From Isoetes taiwanensis (taxonomy: Eukaryota; Streptophyta; Lycopodiopsida; Isoetales; Isoetaceae): a DNA stretch of 64,000 nt. Shown here one piece after another: positions 24,401 to 38,140 of the stretch. The notes under the pieces are model-generated. The model saw only the letters and a list, made by a program, of their open reading frames with translations. It did no database searches and was not told the DNA's origin. Each line of letters begins with the position of its first letter. The stretch's first letter is position 1. The stretch spans positions 372,001 to 436,000 of the forward strand of contig JAJEKV010000005.1 in the NCBI GenBank assembly GCA_021234155.1. Direction: 5' to 3'. The translations under genes and the position numbers were made by a program.

Positions 24401-27400
24401 AGTATTGTACATTTTTTATCTAAGGAGCTAAGTGTTTGCTTCAACTTTCAGGTCATAATGTGCATCCTGATGATTGGCCAAGATTGGAGGAGGCAATGCA
24501 TCACGCAGCTGTCACCACAAATCCATTAGATCATGACTATCGGTATATTCTAGCTACTGTAGTATGGGATACAAAAGAACATTATTCATTGTTGCAAGTA
24601 TGTTAAGTGCCCTGTCCTTTGACAACTGTGAAATAAGCCCTCTGTAAACTTTTCCTCATTATCTTTATAAACTTAATGGCTTCTCTAAGTCATATTTTTG
24701 TTCTCAAGCTCAAATTTTGGGCATCTGCCATGCATCATGTGCAACGTGCATATTGTATGCAGGGTTGTGAAGGATGGGGAGATTCGGTGGGTTAGAGTTC
24801 ACTCTGTTCCAAAAACAGGTCCAAACGGCGCAACTGATTGGTATGGTATTACATGGGACATGACTAAACAGCACCAAGCAGTAGATGCATTGAGGGAAGC
24901 CCGGGATAATGCTGAGAAAGCAGCTTTGGCCAAAGGCAACTTCTTGGTGAGAATATCTTGATGACATGAAATTGTTTTCTTTCTATCAGGCTATATGGCA
25001 AACTTGTTGGCTGCTATATTAAATAATATCTTTCTAGAAAAAAAAAAGGGATCAGTGCTCATGAGCATACCATAGGGCCTATCATCTATACGCAGCCCTC
25101 GACATTTCTACAAGACATGCCATCCAAATGTTCTCAATTATCTTAAAAAAATTAGGCATAAAATGAGCATCAGACCGGAATTAAAGTAACCATTGCCAAA
25201 CACAAGTAGAAAAGCACAATAGCTCGAGAAAATAAAGTATAAATCTAATGCCTATTGTGGGCAAGCCAAGAACATAGAAAAATATTCTCAGGCCAGTACA
25301 GATGTCTTCTTGATGGCAATGGAGATAAAGCATGACAATGTTAATATGGTCTCATTAGAGAGAATCAAGAAAACTGCCTCCCCTCCAATAAAGTAGAATC
25401 AAATGCATAAAAATATAGAAACCTGACATGGTTGTAAAACCCCTGCAGAGATATGAGCCAAATAAAGATCCACCCTTCCACATTTCATAAGCATACTTTG
25501 TACCCACATGGACGTTATTGTAGAAGGCTCATTAGTTTGCTGTTATCTCATATAATATATCTGGCAGATTTTTTATGCCCATTTTTTGCATCTTTCTTTA
25601 GGCCCACATGTCACATGAAATTAGGACGCCTATGAATGCTGTTATTGGAATGGGTGCGTTGCTTCTTGAAACTGATTTGACCGATGAGCAACGAGACTAT
25701 GTTGTAACCATTCGTAACAGTGGAGAGGCACTTCTCAGTATTATCAATGATATTCTCGATTACAGGTAATGTTGGTTTTAGAATGGCAAAAAATATGTAA
25801 CTACTTTATTCTATTTGGCATCTGTCTAGCCACAAATTGATGTGTCCATATAACTGGTTATAAAAACAACAAATGTGAAACATATGAAAGGGAAGTTTTT
25901 AGCACAAGAATATGCAAAACCAGTAGAAAATATCAGTCACTTAATTCTGAAGGCATTTTTTAGATCTGGCTTATTAATCGTTTTGTTAGTGTGGAATAAC
26001 ACCATATTTTAATTTCTTCATCTAGTTATGCTAAATAAGAGAAGCATAAACCTTGTATCTGTCTCATGAGTAGCTAAAAGTTTCTTCTTGCGAGCATAAA
26101 TGTTCTGGATCATGCTGTCAGTATAACAACACACTCATTTGCCGGTCTCATTGTTTTGTAGCAAAATTGAGGCTGGCAAGATGGAACGTGAAACTGTGCC
26201 TTTAGACATAGTCCAATTAATACGAGAATCATTTGACTTGGTTGTTCCGCAAGCAGCAGCTAAAGGACTTGAAATCACGTACACAGTTTCAGAAGCGGTA
26301 TGCTCCAGTTTTGAAGTTTAGTTACTTTTTGCACCATGTCAAGCCTGCATGTTCTTTCCATGTTTTTTGTGATGCCATAGCTATGTCACATCTTGTGTAT
26401 GTCTTTTTGGCTAATTCTCGATGCAACAAGAAAGCTTTATTTCTCATCACAGCAGTCTCTAGTATCAGGAACTTATTAAGATTGCATCTCTTAATATATA
26501 TGTTGATATTTAGAGTCAAGGGAACTGCTTCTAAAAATGCAAATGGATAATGCTCTTTGATTTCATGTTATAGGTACCACGAATTGTGCTAGGTGATTAT
26601 AATCGTGTCCGACAAGTTCTGGTATGTTCTCATGCATGTAGTTTTTCCTCCATACTTGTGGGTATGGTATTGAGACTGTGTAAATCATTTATAAATTCAC
26701 ATACTTACAAAGAAGAGTGGGAGGCAGGCATGACTTTGAAAAAACAAGTCCTAAAAACTCATATCCTGCATGGGCATTGTCTTAATGCATCTCAAACATA
26801 CCCTTCACACATGTAAATTTATTCCTTGTAAAATATATGTATCAATGTGAGGATCAAATAGTCAGGCCCGAACATCTGAAGCTGAATGGAACCTTATGTA
26901 TCAATGTGAGGATCAAATAGTCAGGCCCGAACATCTGAAGCTGAATGGAACCATACTGTTCTATCCGTCCTCTTTGAAGCTATAGTAGTTTACTTGGACG
27001 GTACAACCTATATCGTTAAACAGACCCGTTGTAGAAATATTTGAGGTTCAAATGGTCTGCCACAACCTGCTATCACATAAATGATATGTGCGGACATTTT
27101 TCATGAGAGATCAGGGGTTTGAACAATGATTGCTTTGCTGAGTTTTTTTAATGGTTAGACCATCGAGATTTGCAAATTATAGCTTGTAAGAGAGTAAGGA
27201 CAATTTCACGCCACTACTGAAAGATGGCAAGTCTTAATTTTCCAAGAAGGTACAGTTCGCAAGAATCAGGTCATGTAGCTCAAGTTTGTGGGTCTAAGGA
27301 ACATTCAAGAAAGACCCAGAAAAAGGGTTAGTGCTTTTGTTGGCTATACTGTGAGGACTGAGGATCAAAGTCCTTTCAAAGATTCGAAGCATGTATATGG

Positions 27401-30400
27401 TGAAGCGGTTACTTTAGTGGTGTTACAAATATGAAGGAATAAACATTAAAGACTTGATTCCAGTTTGGGAAAATAAGGATGTGGTATTTGCTGTCTATTT
27501 CTGCTATATATAAAGCGAGATTTGTTATCACTCTAACCTGTCAGAGAGGCTAAAAGGGAACCTCTCGCAAAGCATGTATAGTTATTGGCCACATCAGCAT
27601 GCGGCAATATGTTAGCATGATAGAGTAAGGCTTCATAAAAATATTTGCCACTTTGACCTCTTCTACTGTAAACCGCATACTTATGTTAATAATATATGCT
27701 ATGTAGTGAACTACAAAAGCTCAGACCAAGAAATGCATAACGGTAATGCATTGAAACTTCTAATTCCCATGGCGGGTCTCTTCACAGACATCAACTGATC
27801 GATCATCTTGAAAGCCTAGTTCTAGATGGTAGAGATTTGTATTGTTCTCATCCCTTAATCTGGATCTATGCCGGTATCTAGACATGTTGCGGTTGCCTTC
27901 CCACAGTGGTGGCATATCTAGAAAGAACTTAATTGTGACATAAAAGTCTGAATGTAAGCCTTTTTAACGTGATTGGAGTAGGGGAACTAGCTGCAAGCAA
28001 AGCGTAAATAATGTTTTGCGACTGTCTTCTTCAGGACAAAGATCCTGGGCGCCCTGATATCATCACTTTTAGTCAAAGAGAGCCTTTGTCCATTTGGGGT
28101 GGTTAAGGCATTAGTGTGTAAGATCAAGGAAAGTGGGTTGCATCAAATCATAATGGGATAACATGAACTCTGTTTTGCTGTGGTTAGAGGAATGACTTTT
28201 TATCCATCTAAAAAGCTGTGGTATTGTTACAGGTCAATCTCCTCACCAATGCTGTTAAATTCACAGAACGTGGTGGCATTTCAGTTAGTGTTGATGGGCA
28301 CAAATGTCCTTCAGAGGTCCAAAATGGTAAAGAGAATGGTACTAACTGTAAAGCCAAGGCAGTGGATACAGATTCCATAAAGACCATGTGGGAAATAAAG
28401 TTTTCTGTCAAAGACAGTGGAATTGGGATACCTGATGATAGGAGGAGTCGACTTTTTCAGGTGCCTTTTTCTTTTTATGCTTATTGCGAATTTGTAGAAA
28501 GCTATGCTAAATTGGTTTTTTACACGCAGGCCTTCAGCCAAGTTGATGCTTCGACGACGCGTAGATTTGGTGGAACTGGCTTGGGACTTGCAATTTGTGC
28601 TCGCTTAACAGCTCTACATGGAGGCCGAATTTGGTAATTATGGGTGGCATGCTCAAATTTTCTGCTGACATATGCCAGAATGTTACCATGAATATCTATA
28701 TGCAAATAAAAAAGCATGCATCTTTTGCAGCGTGATTGTGAGTTCTAAGAATCTAAAACAATGCACTCAAGTTATCAAGGTTTCTTGAGGTATTCGTGAT
28801 AGACTAGCGAATTCCGAAAAAAATTACAAACTAAAGATTAAAGGCTATATGTTGTACAAGCTTAAAATTTTTTCGTCTAATGCGTGCCAAGTAAGAAACA
28901 TGGAAAAATAAGTTATGGAAAAATAAAACAAGATTTGCTTGACGATCATAGCCAACAGGGTGGATGGTGCTCCAGGAGAGGGATCAACTTTCAATTTCAC
29001 AATACTCGCAGAGGACATTCCAGAAGCATCCAAAAAGCCTGATCAACATCTTCCATGCCTTCATGGTAAACGGGTATTAATTGTTGTTGGAAGTAGCAGC
29101 ACCCAATCCATGTGTGCGCGATTTTTGAGAAGGTGAACAACCAAAACAAATTAAGATATATACATAAGTTAAAGAAGAAAGGGACTAATGAGGACAATGT
29201 ACGAACAACATCAATATGTAGAATATTAATGCTAGCAATAGCTTTTGTTTGTGATACATGTAGTTGGCATATGAGACCTGTGTGCACCAGTAGTGGTGCA
29301 GAAGCCCTTGGACTCTTACGACAGATCGTGGACCCCAGTCCTAGAAAAGTCCGTGCGGATGAATATGCTTTTGATGCTATGCTGGTTGATAGTTCTCTGG
29401 TATGTTTGAACCAAATACACATGGCTTTTGTTTAATGATAAAGAGTTTAAGAGAGACAATTGAAACTGAAAAGAGATTTTGATTGTTGAGGTAACGGGAA
29501 TAGTACCGCATTTCAAAATTTTCCAAATATGTGCATAACCTTGGCTCCCTTGTAACCTAGACTCTTCAGTATGTACTCTTTGTTAAATCTCTGTCTCTCC
29601 CTTTTGTTTGTCTAGTGACCATATTCATGTTTGAAGCAATCATTGTTCTTTCTGCATACAACAGGTGGAACAGGATGATCCGGCAATTGTGGAGTGCATG
29701 GAGTTATGCCATAACACATTGACCAAAATTCGCACGATTCTGCTTGTGCCATATGGAAGGAGATCAAATATCTATGATGATGTGAGTGTAATTGTAAATG
29801 TACACCCCCAAAAGTTCAATAAAAGACAATGAAGTGGGAAAGGAGTTGAAAGTGGCAAAGAAGGGTGCACCATAATGTCAAGCTTTGCACTCTAGGTTTT
29901 TTGTGGTCAAAGAATGGTGTATATATGTCTGTATGAACAGTTGGGCACAGTTTGCTTCTAGTCGTGATAGATTTTTGTCAAAAGTCCTTAGAATTAAGTA
30001 AATGACTTATCGTTTTCTTTGAGGTTCAAAATTAAGGATAAAGCACGTGTTTAGAGGAATTTCAATGGTAATCTTTCCAATCAACCTTTCAATATGGATA
30101 ATGTGGCTGATTATGCATTGTAACTTTATCATGTTCCATACCTGCAGGGCAAAAAGAAGATCACATTTAACAGTTATGTTTCAAAGCCTGTTAAAGAATC
30201 AAACCTTTTGAATGAGCTGATGTATCTTCTTGTGAAAGAAGAAGATGTAGCAACATCCTTTGCAGCCAAGGGACCTAGGAAATCAGCTACTTCTGGGCCT
30301 CTTTCAAACTTGTCTGAACTTGGAAAGGTTCATCCTTTACGTCTTCTTATAGCAGAGGACAATAAAATCAACCAGAAGGTTTGCAGCTCCCCCTCACTCT

Positions 30401-31977
30401 CTGGATTTTTTTACTGCACTAGATGCGACATTTTAACCTACCCTTCAATGTTCATTTCAAAAGCTTCTCCATGCCATGGACAAGTTATAGTTCAGGTGGA
30501 ATAGCATCCGACTTACTAACTCTTAAAGAGCGTTTGGTCTATCCACTAACCCTTGTACAAACATCTTTATACCATTACGTTACCTTGCTGACTATGGATA
30601 TGAAGCTTTGTGTAATAAATTATTGAATATCCTGTGTGCGAGAATACACATGGCTGCCCAAGTCTTATTCTAGTCAGTTTTGTGTGATGGAAAGGGATAG
30701 AACTATAGGAAAGTGTTTTAGCATCGGAAAATTGGTTCTAGGCATATGTCCTGTTATTTGCTTGCCTCAGATTTGCTTATATATAACATTCACTTTCTCC
30801 GTTCTCTTTAATTATTTACTGGCCTGACAATGCGTTTTTATAGGTATTGGTTGCATTGCTAGGGAGGTTAGGCTACACAGCTGACGTGGTTAATAATGGA
30901 CTAGAGGCTTTGGAGACCCTTTCTCAACAAAAATCACCCAGGTTCGTTGACATGTGTGGACATTAAATCTAATATAATAGCTAATAAATTTATAAATCAC
31001 AAAAATTCAACCTTGTTAGTCAAACCAGACTCGCTGTCTTAATAGCCATATGCATCGACGGGTGTACACTGATGTATATGTATAAGTGCCATTCACTTTT
31101 TGGGATCATAGAAGAAACAATTTGAAGAGATCCAGCTAATTTGAGAATAAATGCATTATGCAAAAAAAGCAGACTCCCGCTTTCTCTTATCTGACACATC
31201 CTACATTTGGAGGTGTATCTCAACCCGTTCAATCTCTGCAGTGAGAGGTCTAGGCATTTTCAGAATTGGAGATTCACCTATTTGTCACTAACTGTATTAT
31301 GCGAAAGAAGCAGATCCCCATTTTCTTCTTATCTAACACAGCGTACATATAAAGATGTATGTCAGCCTGTGAGGTCCATGCATGTGTAATTGAGGTCATT
31401 TGGTGCATATTACGATCGGCATTGCCTTGTATAATCCTCCTATTTTAAATAGGTAAAACATGGTACAGACCCTGCAAAGGAATTGAAGAATTGATTCTAA
31501 TGATCACATTTTGAAGATGTTGTTAACTAACGCTTTGCTTCTGTTCTTAAGAGTCTGAAAGATTATGCATGGGTTAGATTCATTGGACTAATGGGTTGAG
31601 TTGCAGGTACGATGTTTGTTTTATGGATTGCTACATGCCAATTATGGACGGCATGGAAGCAACAAAAAGAATACGCGCAGAGATAGACCCCTGCCCAGTC
31701 ATAGTAGCAGTAACTGCAGCAGCAATGGAGGAAGAAAGGCAGGGTTGTCTTCAAGCAGGCATGCATATGTAAGTGAACTCAAATTCCTTAAACCTTTTTG
31801 TAAAAGAATCTGTTCAGCAACTAAGCTTTTAAAATTCCAATGTGCACACGTGATGTTTGCAGGTACATATCTAAACCGATTCAAGTCGATGAGCTCACTC
31901 ATGCCCTGAGATGCTGTTGGAGAGTGAAACAAGATCAGTTGAATTTAAGTCCGAGAACGCAAAATGTAAATAATTAG
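18497..31977 (+). CDS. PAS-domain hybrid histidine kinase (PHK-type), 20 exons
   Basis: Exons (approximate, phase-consistent): 18497-19540, 20168-20394, 20525-20675, 21390-21535, 22648-22667, 22750-22875, 24452-24542, 24763-24946, 25602-25765, 26162-26297, 26574-26621, 28233-28460, 28530-28633, 28959-29132, 29264-29399, 29665-29781, 30148-30378, 30844-30941, 31607-31768, 31863-31977, giving about 1,233 residues. The start is the first ATG after an in-frame stop at 18467. Order: one possible membrane segment (about 30-47), a Ser-rich linker, three PAS domains (about 280-650; FIHPDD and NVHPDDW seen), HisKA with the phospho-acceptor His in [12 protein letters not shown] (25614-25616), HATPase with [17 protein letters not shown] and GGTGLGLAI, a degenerate receiver, and a canonical receiver (IAEDNKIN, phospho-Asp 31626-31628, SKP Lys). 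It should sense a signal through PAS and feed a His-Asp phosphorelay. Moss homologues affect gametophore formation; the role here is inferred. Confidence 0.9.
26836..26953. repeat. Tandem duplication within a histidine kinase intron
   Basis: Two near-identical 59-bp copies begin at 26836 and 26895 inside the 1.6-kb intron between exons 11 and 12. They look like a recent local duplication with no evident function. Confidence 0.85.
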
Positions 31978-33700
31978 CGTATCTCGTTAGCAACACCAAT
32001 GTTTTTTTCTTGTTGGTAAATTGTAAATAAATCATGCAATATAGCATTCTTATTTTTGTAAAATGGCATGCCGTAGAAATGCACTTCACCATGTGCCATC
32101 ATCAATTTTGACCAGTATGTATGTGGTGTTTTACATAATATTAAAACTGAGAGTTCCCGAACTTTTCATTTTCACTCACTACTACAACCTATTTTTCAAA
32201 TACTAACTCCCATGCATTCAATTCAATTAAAAGGGACTTGTATACAATACTTTCTATCGTACCAATCTATTATTGGGAGGTGTTGCATGTAGAAAAACAT
32301 CCCACTTGTCTCATGTGCCCTTTGCACCGACCAAAAAAAGAGAACCCCATTTGTTTTTTTAAGACAAAAGCTCTTGTATATAAAATAAAAATAAATTAAA
32401 GTAATAATCATTTGATGGCGTCTTGCTCAAAATAAACATGGTGGTGTTGCACCAAGGGTTGCCCTCATGGAGTTGGTACTGAAGGGAAGACAAGAAAATT
32501 AATATGTAGTTTTATGATAGAGAGTAATAGTTGAAAGTAGAACATGAGTAATGGAGATCATAGGTATTTTTGAATGGTGTTGTAATCTATGCGTTCAAAT
32601 TGGATCTACAATTGTTTAATGAAGGATTTGACATCATTGGAAAATCTAGGCGTGGGTGTTGCAACATTTAAATATGCTTGAAATTTGGTAACAAAGTGAT
32701 GAGACTCTGTGAGAAGAACTTCATAACAAAAAGCATAGAATTGGATGGTGTACATTGGAAATTTGGTGCAGAGAGTTCGATGAATTTGAATGTTGTGTAT
32801 ACAATGGAGATATGTGTAAGCTTTGGGCAATAACATGATAGAAAAATTAAAGAAACATACTGGAGAGATACACCTTATTGTAGAATCTATGTTTTCCGGA
32901 AAGACCACATTAGTGTCGCGAGAAATTGATGGACAGAAAAAATTGGAAGATTAGTTAGTGGATCGACCATGTGTTTAATTGAGAATTTGCATTATGAGAA
33001 CAGTAACAACTTGTATTATACTTTTCAAGAAAGTTGTAGTAGTGAAGTCAAAGAGAGACACAATGATAGACAAATATAATGAGGTATCAAATATGAGGAT
33101 CAACACTCACGTCTTCTGGACATTGCTCACAAGCAAGAATTATTGGAAGAAGGATGGTCTACTCCACGCTTGAAGAAGCTTGCACATCGCAAAAATAGCT
33201 CGGCTCCTCAGCCTACGTTAGTTCACTCTGTAGCTCTAGTATCTCGCTACGACATTACAAGTGGATGTCCCCGATTAGTGGCATTGAGACACGGGGAGCG
33301 AGATCAAGTTGTCAATTAATGATTCTATGGATGTGGAAGTTCGAACTGGTTAAAGTAACTTTTTTATAAATATGATTATATATTATTCTTCTCTTTGTAG
33401 GAGAGGAAAATAGTGTGAACTGCATTATGCTGTCATGCTTAGATGGGTGGCCTTGCTTAGTTGGATCTGATTGTCCACTGGGTTTTTTATTCCTGTCTCT
33501 GCATTGTATTATGTATTATGATGGAGTGTTATTAATAAAGTTTGACGTCCTTCAAAAAAAAAATAGAAATGGTTATACATGTATATTGAAGTAAGAAAAA
33601 ATGAGATAACATGTTCAATGATCTTGTTGTACAGATAGATGTAATTTGAATTGATGAAGCTTAAGTTTTCAAGGATCTTATAATTTTTGTCAAAATGCTA
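31978..33700. other. Downstream non-coding region
   Basis: No gene is recognised. An AATAAA-like signal followed by an A-run (about 33531-33563) looks like the 3' end of a retroposed sequence on the plus strand, whose body I cannot identify. Confidence 0.4.
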
Positions 33701-33739
33701 GCAAAATAATATTTGTTGTAATTTTAGATGGTGATTTTT

Positions 33740-34410
33740 TATGTTTGAGTAATATAGTTGCTTGGGTGTATGCTTGCATTATGAATTAGTAATACGACTT
33801 TTGCAGGGCAGAGATCTAGCAATGCACTCAGACTCATTCCACTGGCGAAACTATCACTAAGGTAAAAGCGATGTGCGAAATATGCTATAGGGCGGCTGGT
33901 TTTATGGCAAGGAAGATAACACATTTTAGGCAGTGGAGATATATACAAGGCACCAAGTTCAGACATCATAGTATTAAAGTCCTTTGTGTCATCCATATGA
34001 TATTTCTTTAACCATTCTTTCAATTTCAATTTATTCTCATCGAGCTCATTTGCCTCATCGCCTGTTGTTTGTAACATGGGAACCTTTGCAAATTCAAGTT
34101 TGTAAGCAACATGTTTCTTTCTCTCACATGTCTTAGTGTTCCTGTGTTTCTGCATTTATTACAAAGTAGTCGAAAGTAATTCAACATCTGTTGTTATGAA
34201 ATTGTCAACAAATGATATAATTTCCTTATACGCAGCATATGGATATTGTGGCGTGTTATCAATCTAAAGGATTCGATGATCATGTGGACTCCCCTTGTGT
34301 TGAAACTGGATAACACATACAAAATCCTTGACTAAACTAGCCAAATTTTGATCTTGTTGAAGTGCTTTCTTCATTGCATCTATATGATTTACATAGTATC
34401 ATCGTGTACA
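33740..34410 (-). pseudogene. Helitron helicase-like (Rep-type N-terminal) remnant
   Basis: On the minus strand, from about 34410 down, the frames read LASLVKDFVCVIQFQHKGSP, then HDHRIL-IDNTPQYPYAAYK, then MQKHRNTKTCERKK. These match the Helitron-like N-terminal domain, in which an EFQ.RG.PH.H motif is followed by a D-rich stretch and a Q.HRHSKTC motif. Stop codons interrupt it (for example after RIL and before MQKHR). The second His of the HxH metal motif is present (PHDH). No PIF1 helicase part was found, so only a fragment remains. Confidence 0.65.
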
Positions 34411-34659
34411 AGTAACATGATCAAGATATCACGTGCATCACATGATGCAATATTTTTGTTGCTCAACTATTTCTTTTGTAGAATCTTTTAAATTTAGGAA
34501 ATTTATAACATTACTACATATGGCTCTAGGTTTTCTTAAAAAAAAAATCAAATTACGTAAGTTCATAAGGAAATGAAACCAATGCGAAAACAAGCTCGTG
34601 AAAAGCGCAAAGGACATGATTAAAAAATAAAATAAAAGGTGATTTCTATACTTGCCCAT

Positions 34660-36210
34660 TGTCGGTCCATAGTCTATTTAAAAATCAATAATATCCTTAT
34701 GTTAGACCATTTCAAGTTGAGGTTCGAGACATGAGCAGCTCTTGGACCACTTTATTCGCTGAAAACATCTGTTGAGCCAAAGAATCAACATGAAAAAGAA
34801 GAAAAGAGAATATCCATATGAAGAGGCTAATCTTAAAAACAATAGTAAATGGCTAGTGGTCCAATGTTCTTTTCTGATGACCCATGTAGTAAAATCTTGA
34901 TGTGTAAGAGAATCTAAGATCCTTGTGTATGTACAACTTAGCTACATGTAAGAGAATATCACTACCAACCAATTATGTATGGGCGATGCAATACCAACTA
35001 TCAATTATGGTGGGGGTGCATTGCAACCATCAACTTTGTATTTTAGTGCTAATATATTGACGTCATTTTATCTTTGGCATATTTATGTCATTTTATCTTT
35101 TATGGCAAAACAGTTTAGGAACTAGTAATAGGGCATTAGACACGATTTTTCTACCAAAATCATATGTTACTAGATATGTGTGCCCCACGATGTCGGGCAT
35201 TAATGTGTGGAATGGGTAGATGTAATGGAGTTTGTAGCTGGAATAAAATCATATAGGTTTGTCATATCCATAGATGGAATGGAGCATGAAGATGTTATAA
35301 ATATTTTTCATTTGAAGTGGGTATTGGATATTCGTGCAAAGGATTAAAATAGACCTTGCATTTAAGTAGAAACAAAGTATTAAAGAAAATGTGTATGAAA
35401 CCTTTTTAGATTTAGTTGTCAAAATTGCATTTTTTATTTAAAGAATGTCTACTATTCAATTTTAGTTATCCAAATGCTAGTTTTTTAGTGAAGTAGATGA
35501 ATTAAGTGCACATGTGCAAAACATGCGAATTTTTAGGTTCCAAATGCCACTCTCAGAATTTGTGAAGGTGGACAATGACGAAAAGTTGTATCGACATTAC
35601 TGAATGATAAGGAGTAAGGAGATAGATGCAGGAGTTGTGCTTGAAATAATCAGTGCATGAATTTTGTGCTTGATTGATATCTTAAATGACACATGATGAA
35701 AAGTTAAAGACATGGATCTAAAAGCAAACCCCAAACCCAAATCTTTCTCCTTATATTACCCATTACCCTTGCAGTTAGTTTATATGATGCAACCTAAAAA
35801 TATATCAACTTCAGGATAGCTCGAAATGCTTCTAAGGAGGAGATATAACTTCGAATTTGCCATTGTCTATAAACATTTTTTGAGGAGGTCAGCATCAATA
35901 TATTATGCTCCAAGAACTAAACTTAAGAATAATTGATAAAATTAGATATATGACATTCTATTCTCAATGATAAAAAAACATGTGTTAGAAGCTAGATGAA
36001 TGAATGATTAATAGCCTTGCATTTTAATCTTGAAGCTAATAAATGGCAATAAAAGTTGTTGTTAAAGATAAATATTATACCATTTTTATATATCATCCAT
36101 GTGTCATATAACCAAATCAAGGTTGATCATGGATACATTGTACACATCAAGCTATCCAAACTCTTTTTTGAGATCTCCATCACATAACATTAGAGTTGGA
36201 AAAAAAAGAC
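34660..36210. other. AT-rich non-coding stretch
   Basis: Nothing recognised. Short open frames lack protein-like features. Confidence 0.5.
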
Positions 36211-36215
36211 GACCA

Positions 36216-37330
36216 TATTGCACATCACATGAAATGCTAACTCGAAATGATTTGCAAACTACATACCATTGGCACATTGTTGACTTTGACTGCATACCAA
36301 TGGCCCACCTGAGCCATGCCATTGACTTTGACTTTCACCATTGACCTGTTTGACCATTGACTTTGACTTATTCAATTTCTGGCTTCGGCTTGTCGAAAAG
36401 TCTTCTCTAGAGCTAGGCTATGCCATCCAAATTGCGGATGCACTCAATTTCTTGACTTTGACTTCGACTTGACATGGCTTGCTAGAGACATTGACTTTGA
36501 CCATTGATTTTCTTCGACTTCGGCTTTGTCGAAAGCATTGACTTTGACTTTTGTTGGCTATGTTGACTTCGTTGACTTGTCGAAAGGTCAAGCTTTCGTC
36601 ATCCATATTGCACATCTCATGAAATACTAACTTGAAATGATTTGCAAACTACATACCATTGGCACATTGTTCACTTTGACTTTGACTTTCAATTGCCATT
36701 GACTTTGGCATTTAACATTGACTTCACTTTATGACCATTGACTTTGACTTCATGACTTCTTGGCTTCAGTTTTTCTCAAAAAGTCTTCTCCCGAGCCAGG
36801 CTTTGCCATCCAAATTATGGATGCACCCAATTTCTTGACTTGACTTGACTTGACTTTTGCTTGTCGAAAACATTGACCTTGACAATTGACTTGCTTTGGC
36901 TTTGACTTTGTCGGAAGCGTTGTCAGCTATGTTGAATTTGTTGACTTGTCGAAATGCCAAGCTTCTGTCATCCATATTGCGGGGGCACCCAATTTTAGAG
37001 TACGAAAGTCATAGACAACAAAATTTTCAAGCTTTTTTTTCCTCCATCCCAAACGAATTTCGATCGTTATAAGGGTGGAATTTCTTCAGAGCCAGGTTTG
37101 CCATCCAAATTGTGCATGTGCCCAATATCTTGACTTTGACTTTAGCTTGTCGAAGGCATTGACTTTGACCATTGACTTGATTTGATCTTGGCTTTGTCAG
37201 AAGGTTTGACTTTAACTTTGACTTGTCGTAAGGTCTTCTCTAGAGCCAAGCTTCTACCATCCAAATTGGGTTGGGCGGGTGCCCAATTTCAGAGTGTGAA
37301 AGTCATACTCTCAGCAAAACTTTCCAATCT
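36216..37330. repeat. TTGACTTTGAC-rich satellite-like region with a higher-order repeat
   Basis: The pentamer TTGAC, usually as TTGACTTTGACTT, recurs dozens of times. Longer units are also repeated: about 75 bp at 36216 recurs at 36607, and a unit with GCCATCCAAATT plus GCACCCAATTT (or variants) recurs at about 36420, 36800, 36965, 37100 and 37255. The long reading frames across it reflect repeat composition, not genes. Confidence 0.75.
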
Positions 37331-37379
37331 TTCTTGTCCTCCATCCCAAAAGAATTCCCATTGTAGCAAGAATGTAATT

Positions 37380-38105
37380 TTGCCATGTTCATCGCCTGAT
37401 GCTAACAAACATGTTTCAACATTTGGAAGGGAACTCATTCAATTGTGTGAAGTCTTCGAGATGGTAATTGATAATGGCTTAGGGCAATGGCCACACTTTA
37501 AAGGTATTACATGCAGACAGGATAGGCAGGGACGTGGTACTAATGTTGTTGATTATGTCATTTTCCAAGTGCAAGCCTTGGATATCATTTCAGATTTTTG
37601 AATTGGCACAAGACATAGAGATGAGAAGATAAATTCTGACCACTATCCACTTTATTTATCAGTAAAGTGGCAGCTTACACCTCTTCAACCCATTGCTATC
37701 CATGCTCGCATTCACTTGACCTATTCTAGATCTTTTGAATATGCACAGACATTAGCTCCTGCTCTTGAAGGTATTTTGGATTACCCAATTCTTCAAGAAC
37801 ATAATGTTGCATTTGTTGACGCTTTGCTTACTTCTGTTGTATCCTGCTTTGGTACATGCGCTTCTAGGGTTGCTCAGAATAGTAGGAAATCCTTTCCTAG
37901 AAATGAATGGTTTGATGCAGAATGCAAGCAGTTTAAAAGACACTTGCGAATGATCATTCAGCCAGATACACATCATAATGCCATCAAGAATTATAAGTTT
38001 GTGTTGAAACGCAAGAAGGCATGCTTTGTTGTTGAGCATCAGAAGCAAATGTTTGAATTGCTGCTATGTGAGCCTCGGACCTTTTGGCGCAAAATATTAT
38101 ATCGA
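37380..38105 (+). pseudogene. LINE non-LTR retrotransposon, endonuclease and linker part
   Basis: The piece 37383-37601 reads FGRELIQLCEVFEMVIDNG and then GRGTNVVDYVIFQ, the C-terminal half of an APE-type endonuclease; SDHYPL follows in another frame near 37637. The next open stretch (37716-38105) contains WFDAECKQFKRHLR and FVLKRKKACFVVEHQKQMF, which match the linker between endonuclease and reverse transcriptase. The frame runs into a G-rich minisatellite at 38141. The missing reverse transcriptase resembles the piece at 42020-43290. Confidence 0.7.
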
Positions 38106-38140
38106 CCACATCCTACTCTTAGACATATTTTTATACAACA

